Below, one piece after another: positions 17,360-26,120 of a stretch of DNA of 64,000 nt (its first letter is position 1; every line of letters starts with the position of its first letter). A model generated the notes under the pieces. It did no database searches and had not been told where the DNA came from. It saw only the letters and a list, made by a program, of their open reading frames with translations. Source of the stretch: Salipiger thiooxidans. Its GTDB lineage: Bacteria; Pseudomonadota; Alphaproteobacteria; Rhodobacterales; Rhodobacteraceae. The position numbers and the translations under genes were made by a program. The stretch lies in contig NZ_FNAV01000008.1 of assembly GCF_900102075.1 (NCBI RefSeq), positions 186,001 to 250,000 of the forward strand. Reading direction: 5' to 3'.

Positions 17360-18340
17360 ATGCAAATCAAACGAGCGACCGCGGCGATCGCGGCCCTGAT
17401 CACGTCGACCGCGATCGCCACCACAGCCCAGGCGCAGAGCGTCGAGGCGACCTTCGGCATCCTGTTCGGACCGACCACCCCCTTCGTGGCCTGCGGTGGC
17501 CTCCCGATGGCCGAGGAACTGGCCGACGCCGGTTTCGACATCAGCGTGGTGCACTCGGCGCAGCTCGGCTCCGAGAACCAGATGGCCGAGCAGGTCTCGT
17601 TCGGCGAACTCGAGATGGCGGTGATCACCTCGTCGATCTTCGCCGCCTGGAGCGAGAACATCTCGGTGCTCGAGACCTATTACCTCTATGACAACGTCGA
17701 CCAGGTGATGAAGGTCTACACCACGCCGACCGCGCAGGCGCTGATGGACGAGCTGCTCGAGGTCGCCAACGTCCGCGTCGTGGGCTCGCCCTGGCTCTAC
17801 GGCGTGCGCAACGTCTTCGGCATGAAGGAAATCCACGGCCCCGACGACTTCTCTGGTATGCGCCTGCGCGTCCCCGAAACCCCGGTGTCGATCGAGGGCG
17901 CCAAGTCGCTGGGCGCGCAGCCCACGCCGGTCGCCTATTCCGAGCTCTACCTCGCGCTGCAGCAGGGCATCGTGGACGGGGCCGAGGCGCCGATCCCGAT
18001 CATCGGGCTCGAGTCCTTCGACGAGCCAGCCGAGTACGTCGCGATGACCCGGCACCTGATCACCGCCGCGCCCTTCGTGGTCAACGAGGACTTCTGGCAG
18101 TCGCTCAGCGCCGAAGAGCAGGAGGCGCTCACCACCGCCGCCACCAGTGCCTCGGAGCGCGTGCGCGAATGCGTCGACACCGCCGAGGCCGAGACGCTGG
18201 CCAAGTGGAAGGAGAACGGCGAGGTCACGGTGATCGAGGATCTCGACGTCGAGGCGATCAAGGCCAAGGCGCGCGAGCATTTCTCCTCGGGCCTGCCCTA
18301 TTCCGAGGCCTACGTGAAGCTGCTCGAAGACCTGAAATGA
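17360..18340 (+). CDS. TRAP transporter solute-binding protein (DctP type)
   Basis: 326 residues with a Sec signal peptide (MQIKRATAAIAALITSTAIA, cleavage near AQA-QS). DctP features are LGSENQMAEQVSFGELEMAV, FSGMRLRVPETPVSIEGAK (ligand Arg) and YSELYLALQQGIVDGAEAP. AGAAGGAAG precedes ATG 17360. It begins the transporter half of the LacI-linked operon; its stop overlaps the small permease start. It presumably captures the compound that the amidase or aldolase handles. Confidence 0.92.
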   Translation: MQIKRATAAIAALITSTAIATTAQAQSVEATFGILFGPTTPFVACGGLPMAEELADAGFDISVVHSAQLGSENQMAEQVSFGELEMAVITSSIFAAWSENISVLETYYLYDNVDQVMKVYTTPTAQALMDELLEVANVRVVGSPWLYGVRNVFGMKEIHGPDDFSGMRLRVPETPVSIEGAKSLGAQPTPVAYSELYLALQQGIVDGAEAPIPIIGLESFDEPAEYVAMTRHLITAAPFVVNEDFWQSLSAEEQEALTTAATSASERVRECVDTAEAETLAKWKENGEVTVIEDLDVEAIKAKAREHFSSGLPYSEAYVKLLEDLK

Positions 18341-18891
18341 GCGGATCCGTCCAAACGGAGGAGGGCGCGCGTGACAGCGCGCCCTTCGTCCTTCCCGCAC
18401 CGTTGCGCTGGCTCGACCGGATCGAGGAATGGATCAGCGTGGGCTTCCTCAGCCTCGTGCTGATCGCCGTCTCGACCCAGGTCATCGCCCGCTACGTCTT
18501 TGCAGCGCCGCTGTTCTGGGGCGACGAGCTGGCACGCTACAGCTACGTCTGGATGTCCTTCGCCGCCGCCGCCTTCATCACCGGGCGCCGGTCGCACGTG
18601 ACCATCGGGCTTCTCGACGGCAGGCTCTCGGCGCGCCACCTGCGGGCGCTGGAATGCCTGGCCCAGGTCATCGTGGCGATCACCTGCCTTTGCGTGGTGG
18701 TGTTCAGCTACAGCTGGCTGATGAAGACGGCGGGGCCCAAGTCCTCGGCGCTGCGCATGCCGATGATCTATCTCTACGGCGGCGCCTGGATCGCCTTCGG
18801 CCTGATGGCCCTGCACAGCCTCGTGAGCGCCTTTTACGTCGCCACCGGCCGGATGCCGGCCCTGCCGCCCGCCGGCGACACCTACGAATAG
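18337..18891 (+). CDS. TRAP transporter small permease (DctQ type)
   Basis: 184 residues with four hydrophobic segments and the typical WGDELARYSYVWMSF motif after the second helix boundary. ATG 18337 overlaps the DctP stop (ATGA). It pairs with the large permease that begins 9 bp after its end. Confidence 0.92.
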   Translation: MSGSVQTEEGARDSAPFVLPAPLRWLDRIEEWISVGFLSLVLIAVSTQVIARYVFAAPLFWGDELARYSYVWMSFAAAAFITGRRSHVTIGLLDGRLSARHLRALECLAQVIVAITCLCVVVFSYSWLMKTAGPKSSALRMPMIYLYGGAWIAFGLMALHSLVSAFYVATGRMPALPPAGDTYE

Positions 18892-18900
18892 GACCCCGCC

Positions 18901-20178
18901 ATGGAACTGATGATGATGCTGGGCGGCATGGCCGTCCTCCTGATCCTGCGGGTGCCCGTCGCCTTCGCCATGCTGCTGCCGTCGCTGGGCTACATCGCCA
19001 TGGCGCCGCGCATTTCGATGGGCGTGGCGGTGCAGCGGGTGACGGCGCTGCTCGACAGCTTCCCGCTGCTGGCGGTGCCGCTCTTCATCTTCGTAGGCTT
19101 CCTCGCCAACTCGGCGGGCCTTGCCGACAAGCTGATCAACGCGCTGCTTGTGGTGACCGGGCGGGTGCGGGGCTCGCTGGCCTACGTGAACGTCAACGCC
19201 TCGCTGGTATTCTCGTGGATGAGCGGCTCGGCGCTGTCGGATTCCGCGGCGCTCGGCTCGGTGCTGCTGCCGACCATGCGGCGCAACGGCTACGACCCGC
19301 ATTTCGCCGCCGCCATCACCGCCGCGTCTTCGACCATGGGCCCGATCATGCCGCCGTCGATCGCCGCCGTGCTCTACGCGGTGCTGACCAGCACCTCGGT
19401 GGCCGCGACCTTCCTCGCGGGGGTGATCCCGGCGCTGATGATCTTCGTGGCGCTGACGCTCTATATCTACCTCTACGCCCGCAACCGCACCGAGCTTACC
19501 GCCGAGGCCATCCCACGCTCCGAGGCCGTCCGCACGCTGATCGGCGCGCTGCCGATCTTCCTCGCGCCGGTGGTGCTGCTGGGCGGCATCCTCGGCGGCA
19601 TCTTCACGCCCACCGAGGCCGCAGCGGTCACCGCCATGTACCTGCTGGTGCTGTCCTTCGCCTGCCGCTGGATCACCCTGCGCGGGCTCTACGACACGCT
19701 GGCGGGCACTGCGGCCACCACCGGGCGGGTGATGCTGATCGCCAGCGTCGGCGCGCTCTTCTCCTACATTATGGCGCGCGAGCAGATCCCGCAGCAGGCG
19801 GCGGATTTCCTGACCTCGCTGACCGAGAACAAGTGGGTCTTCCTGCTGCTGCTCAACATCTTCCTGCTGCTGATCGGCATGGTGCTCGAGCCCGCCTCGG
19901 CGCTGCTGGTGACGGTGCCGATCTTCTACCCGATCGCGCAGCGCTACGGCATCGACCCGGTGCAGCTTGGCGTGGTGGTGATCTTCAACCTGACGCTCGG
20001 GCTGATGACGCCGCCGGTCTGCCTCGTGCTGCAGATGCTGGCGCAGGTGGGCAACCTCAACTTCGGCCGGGTGCTGAAGGCGACGCTGCCGTTGCTGGGG
20101 ATCCTGTTCATCGTGCTGCTGATCGTGACCTATGTCCCGGCGCTGACCCTGACGCTGCCGCGCCTGCTGGGCGTGTGA
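18901..20178 (+). CDS. TRAP transporter large permease (DctM type)
   Basis: 425 residues and strongly hydrophobic throughout, as for DctM. Segments include MSGSALSDSAALGSVLLPTM, STMGPIMPPSIAAVLYAVL, FTPTEAAAVTAMYLLVL and LMTPPVCLVLQ. It is last in the LacI-linked operon and followed within 20 bp by a strong hairpin. Confidence 0.94.
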   Translation: MELMMMLGGMAVLLILRVPVAFAMLLPSLGYIAMAPRISMGVAVQRVTALLDSFPLLAVPLFIFVGFLANSAGLADKLINALLVVTGRVRGSLAYVNVNASLVFSWMSGSALSDSAALGSVLLPTMRRNGYDPHFAAAITAASSTMGPIMPPSIAAVLYAVLTSTSVAATFLAGVIPALMIFVALTLYIYLYARNRTELTAEAIPRSEAVRTLIGALPIFLAPVVLLGGILGGIFTPTEAAAVTAMYLLVLSFACRWITLRGLYDTLAGTAATTGRVMLIASVGALFSYIMAREQIPQQAADFLTSLTENKWVFLLLLNIFLLLIGMVLEPASALLVTVPIFYPIAQRYGIDPVQLGVVVIFNLTLGLMTPPVCLVLQMLAQVGNLNFGRVLKATLPLLGILFIVLLIVTYVPALTLTLPRLLGV

Positions 20179-20195
20179 CAGGCCTGCAATCTGGC

Positions 20196-20228
20196 GCTGC
20201 CCGGGCGGGAAGGAACCGCCCGGGCAGC
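20196..20228 (+). terminator. Strong hairpin after the LacI-linked operon
   Basis: GCTGCCCGGGCGG (20196-20208) is perfectly complementary to 20216-20228 across a 7-base loop, a 13-bp GC stem starting 18 bp after the DctM stop. It lacks a T-run, so it may act as a 3'-end stabiliser or a weak or Rho-assisted terminator. Confidence 0.6.
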
Positions 20229-20626
20229 CCGCATGGAGCGCACCTGAGGGGCGTTTCGATAGCCGGACAACTTCGCACGCGAAGCTGAACCGAACCTTAA
20301 GAATTGCGGCTCTCAAAACAAAAAGAATTCGCTTGATACCCCGGTGATTTCGCCTCATTTTGCGGCGCAGCGAAGACGGGGTGACGGGGCGTAAGGCCCG
20401 TCGCATCCGTCAGCCGCATCGACCCACGCCGCATGCATTCGCCCGGGCCGGTGTCTCCCCCCCAAAGATCGACCGCCGCAGGAGACCGCCGACACGGTTG
20501 CGCGCGCCGTCCTTCCGTTATGTGCCCTTGTCTGGCGCAACCGAGGGATATTCGCGCGGGACCATCGTGACATTCATCCGGACACTCTCCGGGACCCCGT
20601 AAAGAGCGATTTCTCGAATTCGCCAA
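20229..20626. other. Long leader/intergenic region, no gene seen
   Basis: No reading frame with a credible ribosome binding site and product occurs here. Together with the two palindromes that follow, the untranslated region before the siderophore receptor is about 750 bp. Toward the receptor (20730-20850) it becomes markedly AT-rich compared with the surrounding DNA, fitting a regulated promoter zone. Confidence 0.4.
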
Positions 20627-20651
20627 CCATTTGCCGTGACGCGGCAAATGG
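20627..20651. repeat. Perfect 10-5-10 inverted repeat
   Basis: CCATTTGCCG (20627-20636) and CGGCAAATGG (20642-20651) flank TGACG. The ends contain the heptamer CATTTGC/GCAAATG that also forms the half-sites of the Fur-like box 60 bp downstream. No T-run follows. It may be a second binding site of the same regulator or an RNA hairpin. Confidence 0.55.
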
Positions 20652-20710
20652 CAGGGAATGTTTGTTCCGAAAAAGTGTAATGGGATGTCCCGAAAATCCA
20701 CCCGAACCGT

Positions 20711-20729
20711 GCAAATGAGGATCATTTGC
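20711..20729. promoter_or_regulatory. Fur-box-like 19-bp palindrome
   Basis: GCAAATGAGGATCATTTGC has perfect 8-bp arms around GGA and matches the classic 19-bp Fur consensus at 13 positions, including the AATGA/TCATT core. It lies about 200 bp before a FepA-like receptor. Iron-dependent repression of the siderophore operon by a Fur-family protein is the simplest reading. In alphaproteobacteria Mur, Irr or RirA could instead be the cognate regulator. Confidence 0.68.
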
Positions 20730-20928
20730 GGCGGAAATTCATCTTGCGATATTAATCGGCTATCTGAATGTTAATAAACGATTTTAATTCAATTATTCCG
20801 CAGCATCATATTTGTCACATCATCGTTATTACGATTTGACCAATATCGGGAATCATGGTTTTCCCGACCACAGGCAAGCCGACGCCAGCTCAAAAACTCC
20901 GCAACCAATAATGACGAGAGGACTGTGC

Positions 20929-23226
20929 ATGGCGACCGCGCGCGCACGGTTGGCCTCCGGGTCGGCCATATTCCTGCTTTCAATCACCTCTGCGATTCCA
21001 GCCTTGTCGCAGACCCTGTCCATTGAACCCACCGAGACCTTCGATCTCGGCACCATCGTGCTGACCGCCGAAGAGCAGATCAAGCAGGCGCTCGGCGCCT
21101 CGACGATCAGCGCCGAGGATCTCGAGAAGCAGCCCGTCGTCAACGATGTGGCCGAGATCATCCGCAAGATGCCCGGCGTGAATCTCAGCGGCACCTCGCC
21201 CTCGGGCCAGCGCGGCAACCAGCGTCAGGTCGACATCCGCGGCATGGGCCCAGAGAACGTGCTGATCCTGATCGACGGCCGCCCTGTCCTGTCGCGTACC
21301 TCGGTCAAGATGGGCCGCTCGGGCGAGCGTGACACCCGCGGCGACACCAACTGGGTGCCCGCCGAGATGGTCGAGCGTATCGAGGTTATCCGCGGCCCGG
21401 CGGCGGCACGCTACGGCTCGGGCGCTGCGGGCGGGGTGGTGAACATCATCACCAAGGCCCCCGACAGCGACCTGTTGCAGCTCGGAATGTTCTTCGACGC
21501 GCCGGAAAGCGACCTCGAGGGCTTCACCCAGCGCTACAACGTGCTCTGGGCCAAGCGCCTGAACGAGGATTTCGCCCTGCGCCTCAGCGGCAGCTACAAC
21601 CGCACCGAGGCCGACGACCCGGATCTCAACTCCGATGTCGAGACCTGCGAGACCGACGATGACGGCGTCGAGAGCTGCTCGCGCGACGCGGGCAACGAGG
21701 GCGTGGTCAACAAGGACGCCACCCTGCTGCTGAGCTGGGAACCGAGCGACCGCAACAAGTTCGACTTCGAGCTCGGCTGGTCGCGGCAGGGCAACCTCTT
21801 TGCCGGCGACACCCAGCTTGGCGGGCGCCTGACCGACGATCCCGACTCCATCGTGGGCCAGCTTGCCGACGACGGCGAAGAGACCAACGTGATGGAGCGC
21901 AGCGTCGCCGCGATCACCCACACCGGCACTTACGGCTGGGGCTCGACGCGGAGCTACCTTCAGTACGAGTACACCGACAACAGCCGCCTCTCCGAGGGCC
22001 CCGCAGGCGGCGGCGAAGGCTCGATCAACTCGACCTCGGACTGGGACACCGCGATCCTGCAGGCCATCGCCGCCAAGTCCGAAGCCTATATCGACCGCAG
22101 CTTCTTCGGCCGTCCGGCGGCGATGACGCTGGGGGCGGAACTGCGCTACGAGACGCTCGACCTGTCGGACTACGGCTCGTTCTCGTCGATCACCACCGAC
22201 GACGGCAGCCGCGACTCCTCGGATGCGGACGACACCACCGAGCAGCTTACCTTCGGCATCTACTACGAAGAGAACATCGAGTGGACCGACCGCCTGACGC
22301 TCACGCCCTCGGTCCGCTTCGACCACGCGGACACCTTCGGGAGCAACTTCTCGGGCGGCATCAACGCGACCTACGACATCAACTCGGAATGGACCGTCAA
22401 GGGCGGCGTGGCCAAGGCCTTCAAGGCGCCGACGCTCTACCAGCTCTCGGACACCTACGTCTACACGACGCGCGGCAACGGCTGTCCCTATCCCTATTAC
22501 CGCAACGGTCCGTGCTACGTGCTCGGCAATGACGATCTCGACCCCGAGACCTCGATCAACAAGGAGATCGGCGTCAGCTACAACGGGCTCGACAACGGCA
22601 TCGTCGCCACGCTGACCTATTTCCACAACGACTACCGCGACAAGATCCAGTCCGGCACCGACCAGGTCGGCACCACGCTGGTCAACGGCAGCCCGGCGCG
22701 TCTCTACCAGTGGCAGAACGTGCCCGAGGCGCGGGTGCAGGGTCTCGAGGGCAGCTTCGCCAAGACCTTCAACGACCAGTTCTCGCTGGCGGTGAACGGG
22801 ACCTACATGATCGAGTCGGTGCAGCAGCTGAAGATCAAGGGCGGCACCAACACCAGCACCGGCGAGACCTTCGGTAGCGAGTCGATCGAGGTGCCGCTGT
22901 CGCTCGTGCCGGAATACACGATCAACGCCGCGCTGACCTGGAACGTCAACGACCAGTTCGCGATCGTGCCCTCGCTGACCCACTACGGCAAGACCGAGGC
23001 TTCGGACTACAGCGCCCACTCCGGCTACGCGAACGACGACACCGACAGCCGCGATCCCTACACGCTGGTGAACGTCGGGATGACCTACCAGTTCAACAAC
23101 GGGTTCAACCTGAAGGCCGGTGTCACCAACGTCTTCGACAAGTCGATCCAGCGCTCGGGGGACGGTGCCGAAACCTACAACGAGCCCGGCCGGGCCTATT
23201 ACTTCGGCCTGACCAAGACCTTCTGA
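20929..23226 (+). CDS. TonB-dependent ferric-catecholate receptor (FepA-like)
   Basis: 765 residues, near the size of FepA (746 in E. coli). A signal peptide ends near ALSQ. A TonB-box region, TFDLGTIVLTA, precedes the plug, which has IRKMPGVNLSGTSPSGQRGN, DIRGMGPENVLILIDGRPVL and GPAAARYGSGAAGGVVNIIT. Paired cysteines in extracellular-loop positions (CETDDDGVESC; CPYPYYRNGPC) resemble FepA-type loops. The C-terminus ends in aromatic-rich YYFGLTKTF, the outer-membrane barrel signal. GAGAGGAC supports ATG 20929 over upstream ATGs. A Fur-like box lies upstream. It probably imports a ferric trilactone catecholate or its linear products. Confidence 0.92.
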   Translation: MATARARLASGSAIFLLSITSAIPALSQTLSIEPTETFDLGTIVLTAEEQIKQALGASTISAEDLEKQPVVNDVAEIIRKMPGVNLSGTSPSGQRGNQRQVDIRGMGPENVLILIDGRPVLSRTSVKMGRSGERDTRGDTNWVPAEMVERIEVIRGPAAARYGSGAAGGVVNIITKAPDSDLLQLGMFFDAPESDLEGFTQRYNVLWAKRLNEDFALRLSGSYNRTEADDPDLNSDVETCETDDDGVESCSRDAGNEGVVNKDATLLLSWEPSDRNKFDFELGWSRQGNLFAGDTQLGGRLTDDPDSIVGQLADDGEETNVMERSVAAITHTGTYGWGSTRSYLQYEYTDNSRLSEGPAGGGEGSINSTSDWDTAILQAIAAKSEAYIDRSFFGRPAAMTLGAELRYETLDLSDYGSFSSITTDDGSRDSSDADDTTEQLTFGIYYEENIEWTDRLTLTPSVRFDHADTFGSNFSGGINATYDINSEWTVKGGVAKAFKAPTLYQLSDTYVYTTRGNGCPYPYYRNGPCYVLGNDDLDPETSINKEIGVSYNGLDNGIVATLTYFHNDYRDKIQSGTDQVGTTLVNGSPARLYQWQNVPEARVQGLEGSFAKTFNDQFSLAVNGTYMIESVQQLKIKGGTNTSTGETFGSESIEVPLSLVPEYTINAALTWNVNDQFAIVPSLTHYGKTEASDYSAHSGYANDDTDSRDPYTLVNVGMTYQFNNGFNLKAGVTNVFDKSIQRSGDGAETYNEPGRAYYFGLTKTF

Positions 23227-23257
23227 TCCTCCCCGATCGGAGAGGTCTTCGGAAGAC

Positions 23258-23290
23258 GCCCCGCCGCCCCACTGTCCCCGGCGGCGGGGC
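23258..23290 (+). terminator. GC hairpin between receptor and TRAP genes
   Basis: GCCCCGCCGCC (23258-23268) pairs perfectly with 23280-23290 across an 11-base loop, without a T-run. It could reduce read-through from the receptor into the downstream genes, giving a higher receptor level than transporter/enzyme level. Confidence 0.55.
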
Positions 23291-23317
23291 AAACGCACCT
23301 CAAGGACCAGACCCCAC

Positions 23318-23860
23318 GTGACACGGACGAGCTCCCGGTTTCCCACCCTGCGCCGCCTCGACGCGCGGCTTGCCGCGGCCGAGCTGCGGATCGCCGCGGC
23401 GCTTCTGGCGGCGATGCTTCTGTGCATGGCCGCGGGCGCGGTGATGCGCAGCGCCGGGCGGCCGCTCGTGGGCGCCGACGAGCTTGCCGTCCTGCTCATG
23501 GTCTGTGCCGCCTTCTTCGGCGCCTCCGCCAATCTCGCCAGCGGCGACCACGTCGCAGTGGACCTGCTGGCCCGGCGCCTGCCGCCCGCGACGCGGCGGT
23601 TGACCGGGGCGGTTCTGCTGGCGCTCCTTGCGGGATTTGCCGCCTGTCTTTGGGTCTGGCTCGACCCGGTGGGGCTCTGGCGCACGGGCTCGGGCGCGGC
23701 ACTGGCGCGCGATAGCGGCAATTTCACCTATACCGAGCCAACCATGACGCTGGGCCTTGCCAAGGCGTGGTTCTGGCTGCCTATGGTGCCCGCCACTCTT
23801 GGCGCCATGCTGCACGTCACGGTGCGGCTCGTCTCGCCGGCAGAGGCGCCGCGATGCTGA
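23318..23860 (+). CDS. TRAP transporter small permease (DctQ type) in siderophore locus
   Basis: 180 residues, four hydrophobic stretches, with VGADELAVLLMVCAAFFGAS in place of the usual W-x-E-E motif region. The start is GTG 23318 after CAAGGA. The stop overlaps the DctM start (ATGCTGA). Its position inside a catecholate siderophore cluster is unusual, since Gram-negative ferric-siderophore import normally uses FepBCDG-type ABC systems, none of which is present here. Confidence 0.85.
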   Translation: MTRTSSRFPTLRRLDARLAAAELRIAAALLAAMLLCMAAGAVMRSAGRPLVGADELAVLLMVCAAFFGASANLASGDHVAVDLLARRLPPATRRLTGAVLLALLAGFAACLWVWLDPVGLWRTGSGAALARDSGNFTYTEPTMTLGLAKAWFWLPMVPATLGAMLHVTVRLVSPAEAPRC

Positions 23861-25125
23861 GCTTTCTGGCCTTCCTCCTGCTGCTCGCCGCCGGTCTGCC
23901 CGTGGCCTTCGCGATGATCGCGGGCGCGGTGCTGCAGATCGTGCTCGGCGGAAACGGCGTGCTGCTCTTGAGCCTGCCGCAGCAGCTCTACCAGGGGATG
24001 GAGAACTACGGCCTCCTCGCCCTGCCGATCTTCATCCTGCTGGGCGAGCTGATGAGCGCCAGCGGCGCCGGGAGGCGGCTGTTTGCGCTGGCCGGGCTCT
24101 GTGCGGGGCGGGTCCCGGGCGGGCTGGCGCAGGCGACGCTTCTGGCCAACGCGCTGATGGCCGCGGTGCTGGGCTCGACGGTGGCGCAGATCACCCTGAT
24201 GTCGCGGCTCGCCGTGCCCGAGATGGAGCGCGCGGGCTACCCCCGCGACGCCGCCGCGGCGCTCACCGCCGCCGGGGGCCTGCTGGCGCCGGTGCTGCCG
24301 CCCTCGATGCTGCTCATCGTCTTCGGGGTCATCGCGGAGGTGCCCATCGGCGACCTCTTCCTCGCCGGTATCGGCCCGGGGCTGGCGATCCTTGCGGTGC
24401 TGTCCGGCGTCACGGTCTGGCAGGGCCGGGGAGGGCGCTTCCCCGCCGCCGCACCCGCGACCGGGCCCGCGCGCAGGGTCCTGGCCGAGGCGCTGCCCGC
24501 GCTCGCCATCCCCGCCGCGATGATCGCCGCCATCCTCACCGGCCTCGCCACCCCCGCCGAGGCGGGCGTCGTGGCCATCGCCGCCGTCATCGTCGTCGGC
24601 CGGCTGGTCTATCGCGAGCTCACGCTGGCGCAGATCGGCCCGGCACTGATCGCCACCGCCCGCAGCAGCGCGGGCATCCTGTTCCTGATCTCCGCCGCCA
24701 GCCTCTACGCCTGGGTCGCCGCGTGGGAGAACCTTCCCGCCATGGCCGCCGCGCGCATCGCCGCGATCTCGGAGGATCCGCTGGTATTCCTGCTGCTGCT
24801 GAACCTGCTGCTTCTGGGCCTCGGCATGGTCACCGACCCGCTGCCCGCGCTGATCCTCGTGGTGCCGGTTCTGCTGCCGGTGGCCACCGACATCTACGGC
24901 ATCGACCCGATCCACTTCGGCCTCTTCGCCTGCATCAACCTCACCGTGGGCCTGCTGACGCCACCCGTAGGCGTTGGCCTCTTTACCGCCGCGCTGCAGA
25001 CCGGCGTCGGTGCGGGGCGGCTGGCGCGGCTGGTGCTGCCCTACCTCGCCGGCGTGCTGCTGGTGCTTGCCCTTCTGGTGCTCTGGCCGGGGCTGGCGCT
25101 TGGCCCCCTCCGCTTCCTGCAATGA
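23854..25125 (+). CDS. TRAP transporter large permease (DctM type) in siderophore locus
   Basis: 423 hydrophobic residues of DctM type: LPIFILLGELMSASGAGRRL, AAVLGSTVAQITLMSRLAVP, LLAPVLPPSMLLIVFGVI, ATPAEAGVVAIAAVIVVG and LLTPPVGVGLFTAAL. Compared with the two other DctM genes in the window, the usual SGSATAxxSALG segment reads LGSTVAQITLMSR, a divergent channel motif. That supports an atypical substrate. Coupled to the small permease and to DctP. Confidence 0.92.
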   Translation: MLSFLAFLLLLAAGLPVAFAMIAGAVLQIVLGGNGVLLLSLPQQLYQGMENYGLLALPIFILLGELMSASGAGRRLFALAGLCAGRVPGGLAQATLLANALMAAVLGSTVAQITLMSRLAVPEMERAGYPRDAAAALTAAGGLLAPVLPPSMLLIVFGVIAEVPIGDLFLAGIGPGLAILAVLSGVTVWQGRGGRFPAAAPATGPARRVLAEALPALAIPAAMIAAILTGLATPAEAGVVAIAAVIVVGRLVYRELTLAQIGPALIATARSSAGILFLISAASLYAWVAAWENLPAMAAARIAAISEDPLVFLLLLNLLLLGLGMVTDPLPALILVVPVLLPVATDIYGIDPIHFGLFACINLTVGLLTPPVGVGLFTAALQTGVGAGRLARLVLPYLAGVLLVLALLVLWPGLALGPLRFLQ

Positions 25126-25151
25126 CCCGAAACGACCTGACGGAGCCCTTC

Positions 25152-26120
25152 ATGTCCCTTCGCCCCGCCGCCCTGAGCCTCTCCCTCGCGCTGCTCGCGG
25201 CGCTGCCCGCCGCCGCCGAGCAGTACCGGCTCGGGCTCATTACCCCGCCGCCGCACCAGTGGACCCAAACCGCCGTCAGCATCGCCGCCGAGATCGCCGA
25301 GGCCACCGAGGGCCGGGTCGAGATCCTCGTGATGCCCTCGGGCCAGCTCGGCAACGAGGCGCGGATGCTGCAGCAGCTGCAGACCGGGGCCATCGACTTC
25401 GCCATGCTGACAGCGGCGGAATTCGCCAACCGCGACGCCAATTACGGCGTCTTCTACGCGCCCTTCATCGCTGCCGACACGCAGGCCGCCGCTGCCCTGC
25501 TGCGCGGCGAGGTGGCGCGGGAGCTGCTGGGCGGCATGGACCTCTTCGGCCTGCAGGGCCTGGCGTGGGGCATGGCCGGGATGCGCCAGATCGTGACCTC
25601 GGGCGAGGTCACCGAGGCGGCGGAGCTCACGGGCCTGCGGGTGCGCACCGTGCCGCTGGCGCCCGAGATGGACTTCTGGACCGGGCTCGGCGCCGCGCCC
25701 ACGCCGATGCCGCTTCCGGCGCTCTACGATGCCTTCGCCAATGGGCAGGTCGACGCCATGCAGATCGACCACGAGGGCACGTGGAATTCCGGCTACTGGA
25801 AGCACGCGGGCACGATCATCGACTCGCGCCACATGATCTTCCCGATGGCCGCCGTCGCCTCCTCGCGGAAATGGCAGGGCATCGACGCCGCCGACCGCGC
25901 CGTGGTGGCCGAGGTCTTTGCCCGGCAGGTGGCCGCGATGGTCGACCTCTACGGCGAGATCGACGCCATCAACCTCGCGAGGCTCGAAGAGACCGGCGTG
26001 CCGGTGATCCCGGCCGACCGCGCGTGGTTCGGCGCCTCCGTGGACAGCTGGTACGAGGACTGGCGCAACCGCGCACCGCTGCTCGCAGCACTCGAGGCCG
26101 AGGCGGGGGCGCTGGAATGA
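25152..26120 (+). CDS. TRAP solute-binding protein (DctP type) in siderophore locus
   Basis: 322 residues with a Sec signal (LSLSLALLAALPAAAEQ). Binding-protein motifs are LGNEARMLQQLQTGAIDFAM and LTGLRVRTVPLAPEMDFW, the latter with the carboxylate-binding Arg. A further in-frame ATG at 25122 overlaps the DctM end; GGAG spacing and the signal peptide favour 25152. Its stop overlaps the start of the esterase by 4 bp, so binding protein and siderophore esterase are co-translated. A possible ligand is DHB-serine or DHB released in the periplasm (inference). Confidence 0.88.
   Translation: MSLRPAALSLSLALLAALPAAAEQYRLGLITPPPHQWTQTAVSIAAEIAEATEGRVEILVMPSGQLGNEARMLQQLQTGAIDFAMLTAAEFANRDANYGVFYAPFIAADTQAAAALLRGEVARELLGGMDLFGLQGLAWGMAGMRQIVTSGEVTEAAELTGLRVRTVPLAPEMDFWTGLGAAPTPMPLPALYDAFANGQVDAMQIDHEGTWNSGYWKHAGTIIDSRHMIFPMAAVASSRKWQGIDAADRAVVAEVFARQVAAMVDLYGEIDAINLARLEETGVPVIPADRAWFGASVDSWYEDWRNRAPLLAALEAEAGALE

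Noticed and set aside
18310-20406. A 698-codon minus-strand frame rich in His, Gln and Arg
   Set aside because: Mirror of the two TRAP permease genes; low-complexity composition typical of antisense to membrane proteins.
20980-23727. A 915-codon minus-strand frame
   Set aside because: Shadow of the FepA-like receptor gene; no ribosome binding site and no recognisable domain.
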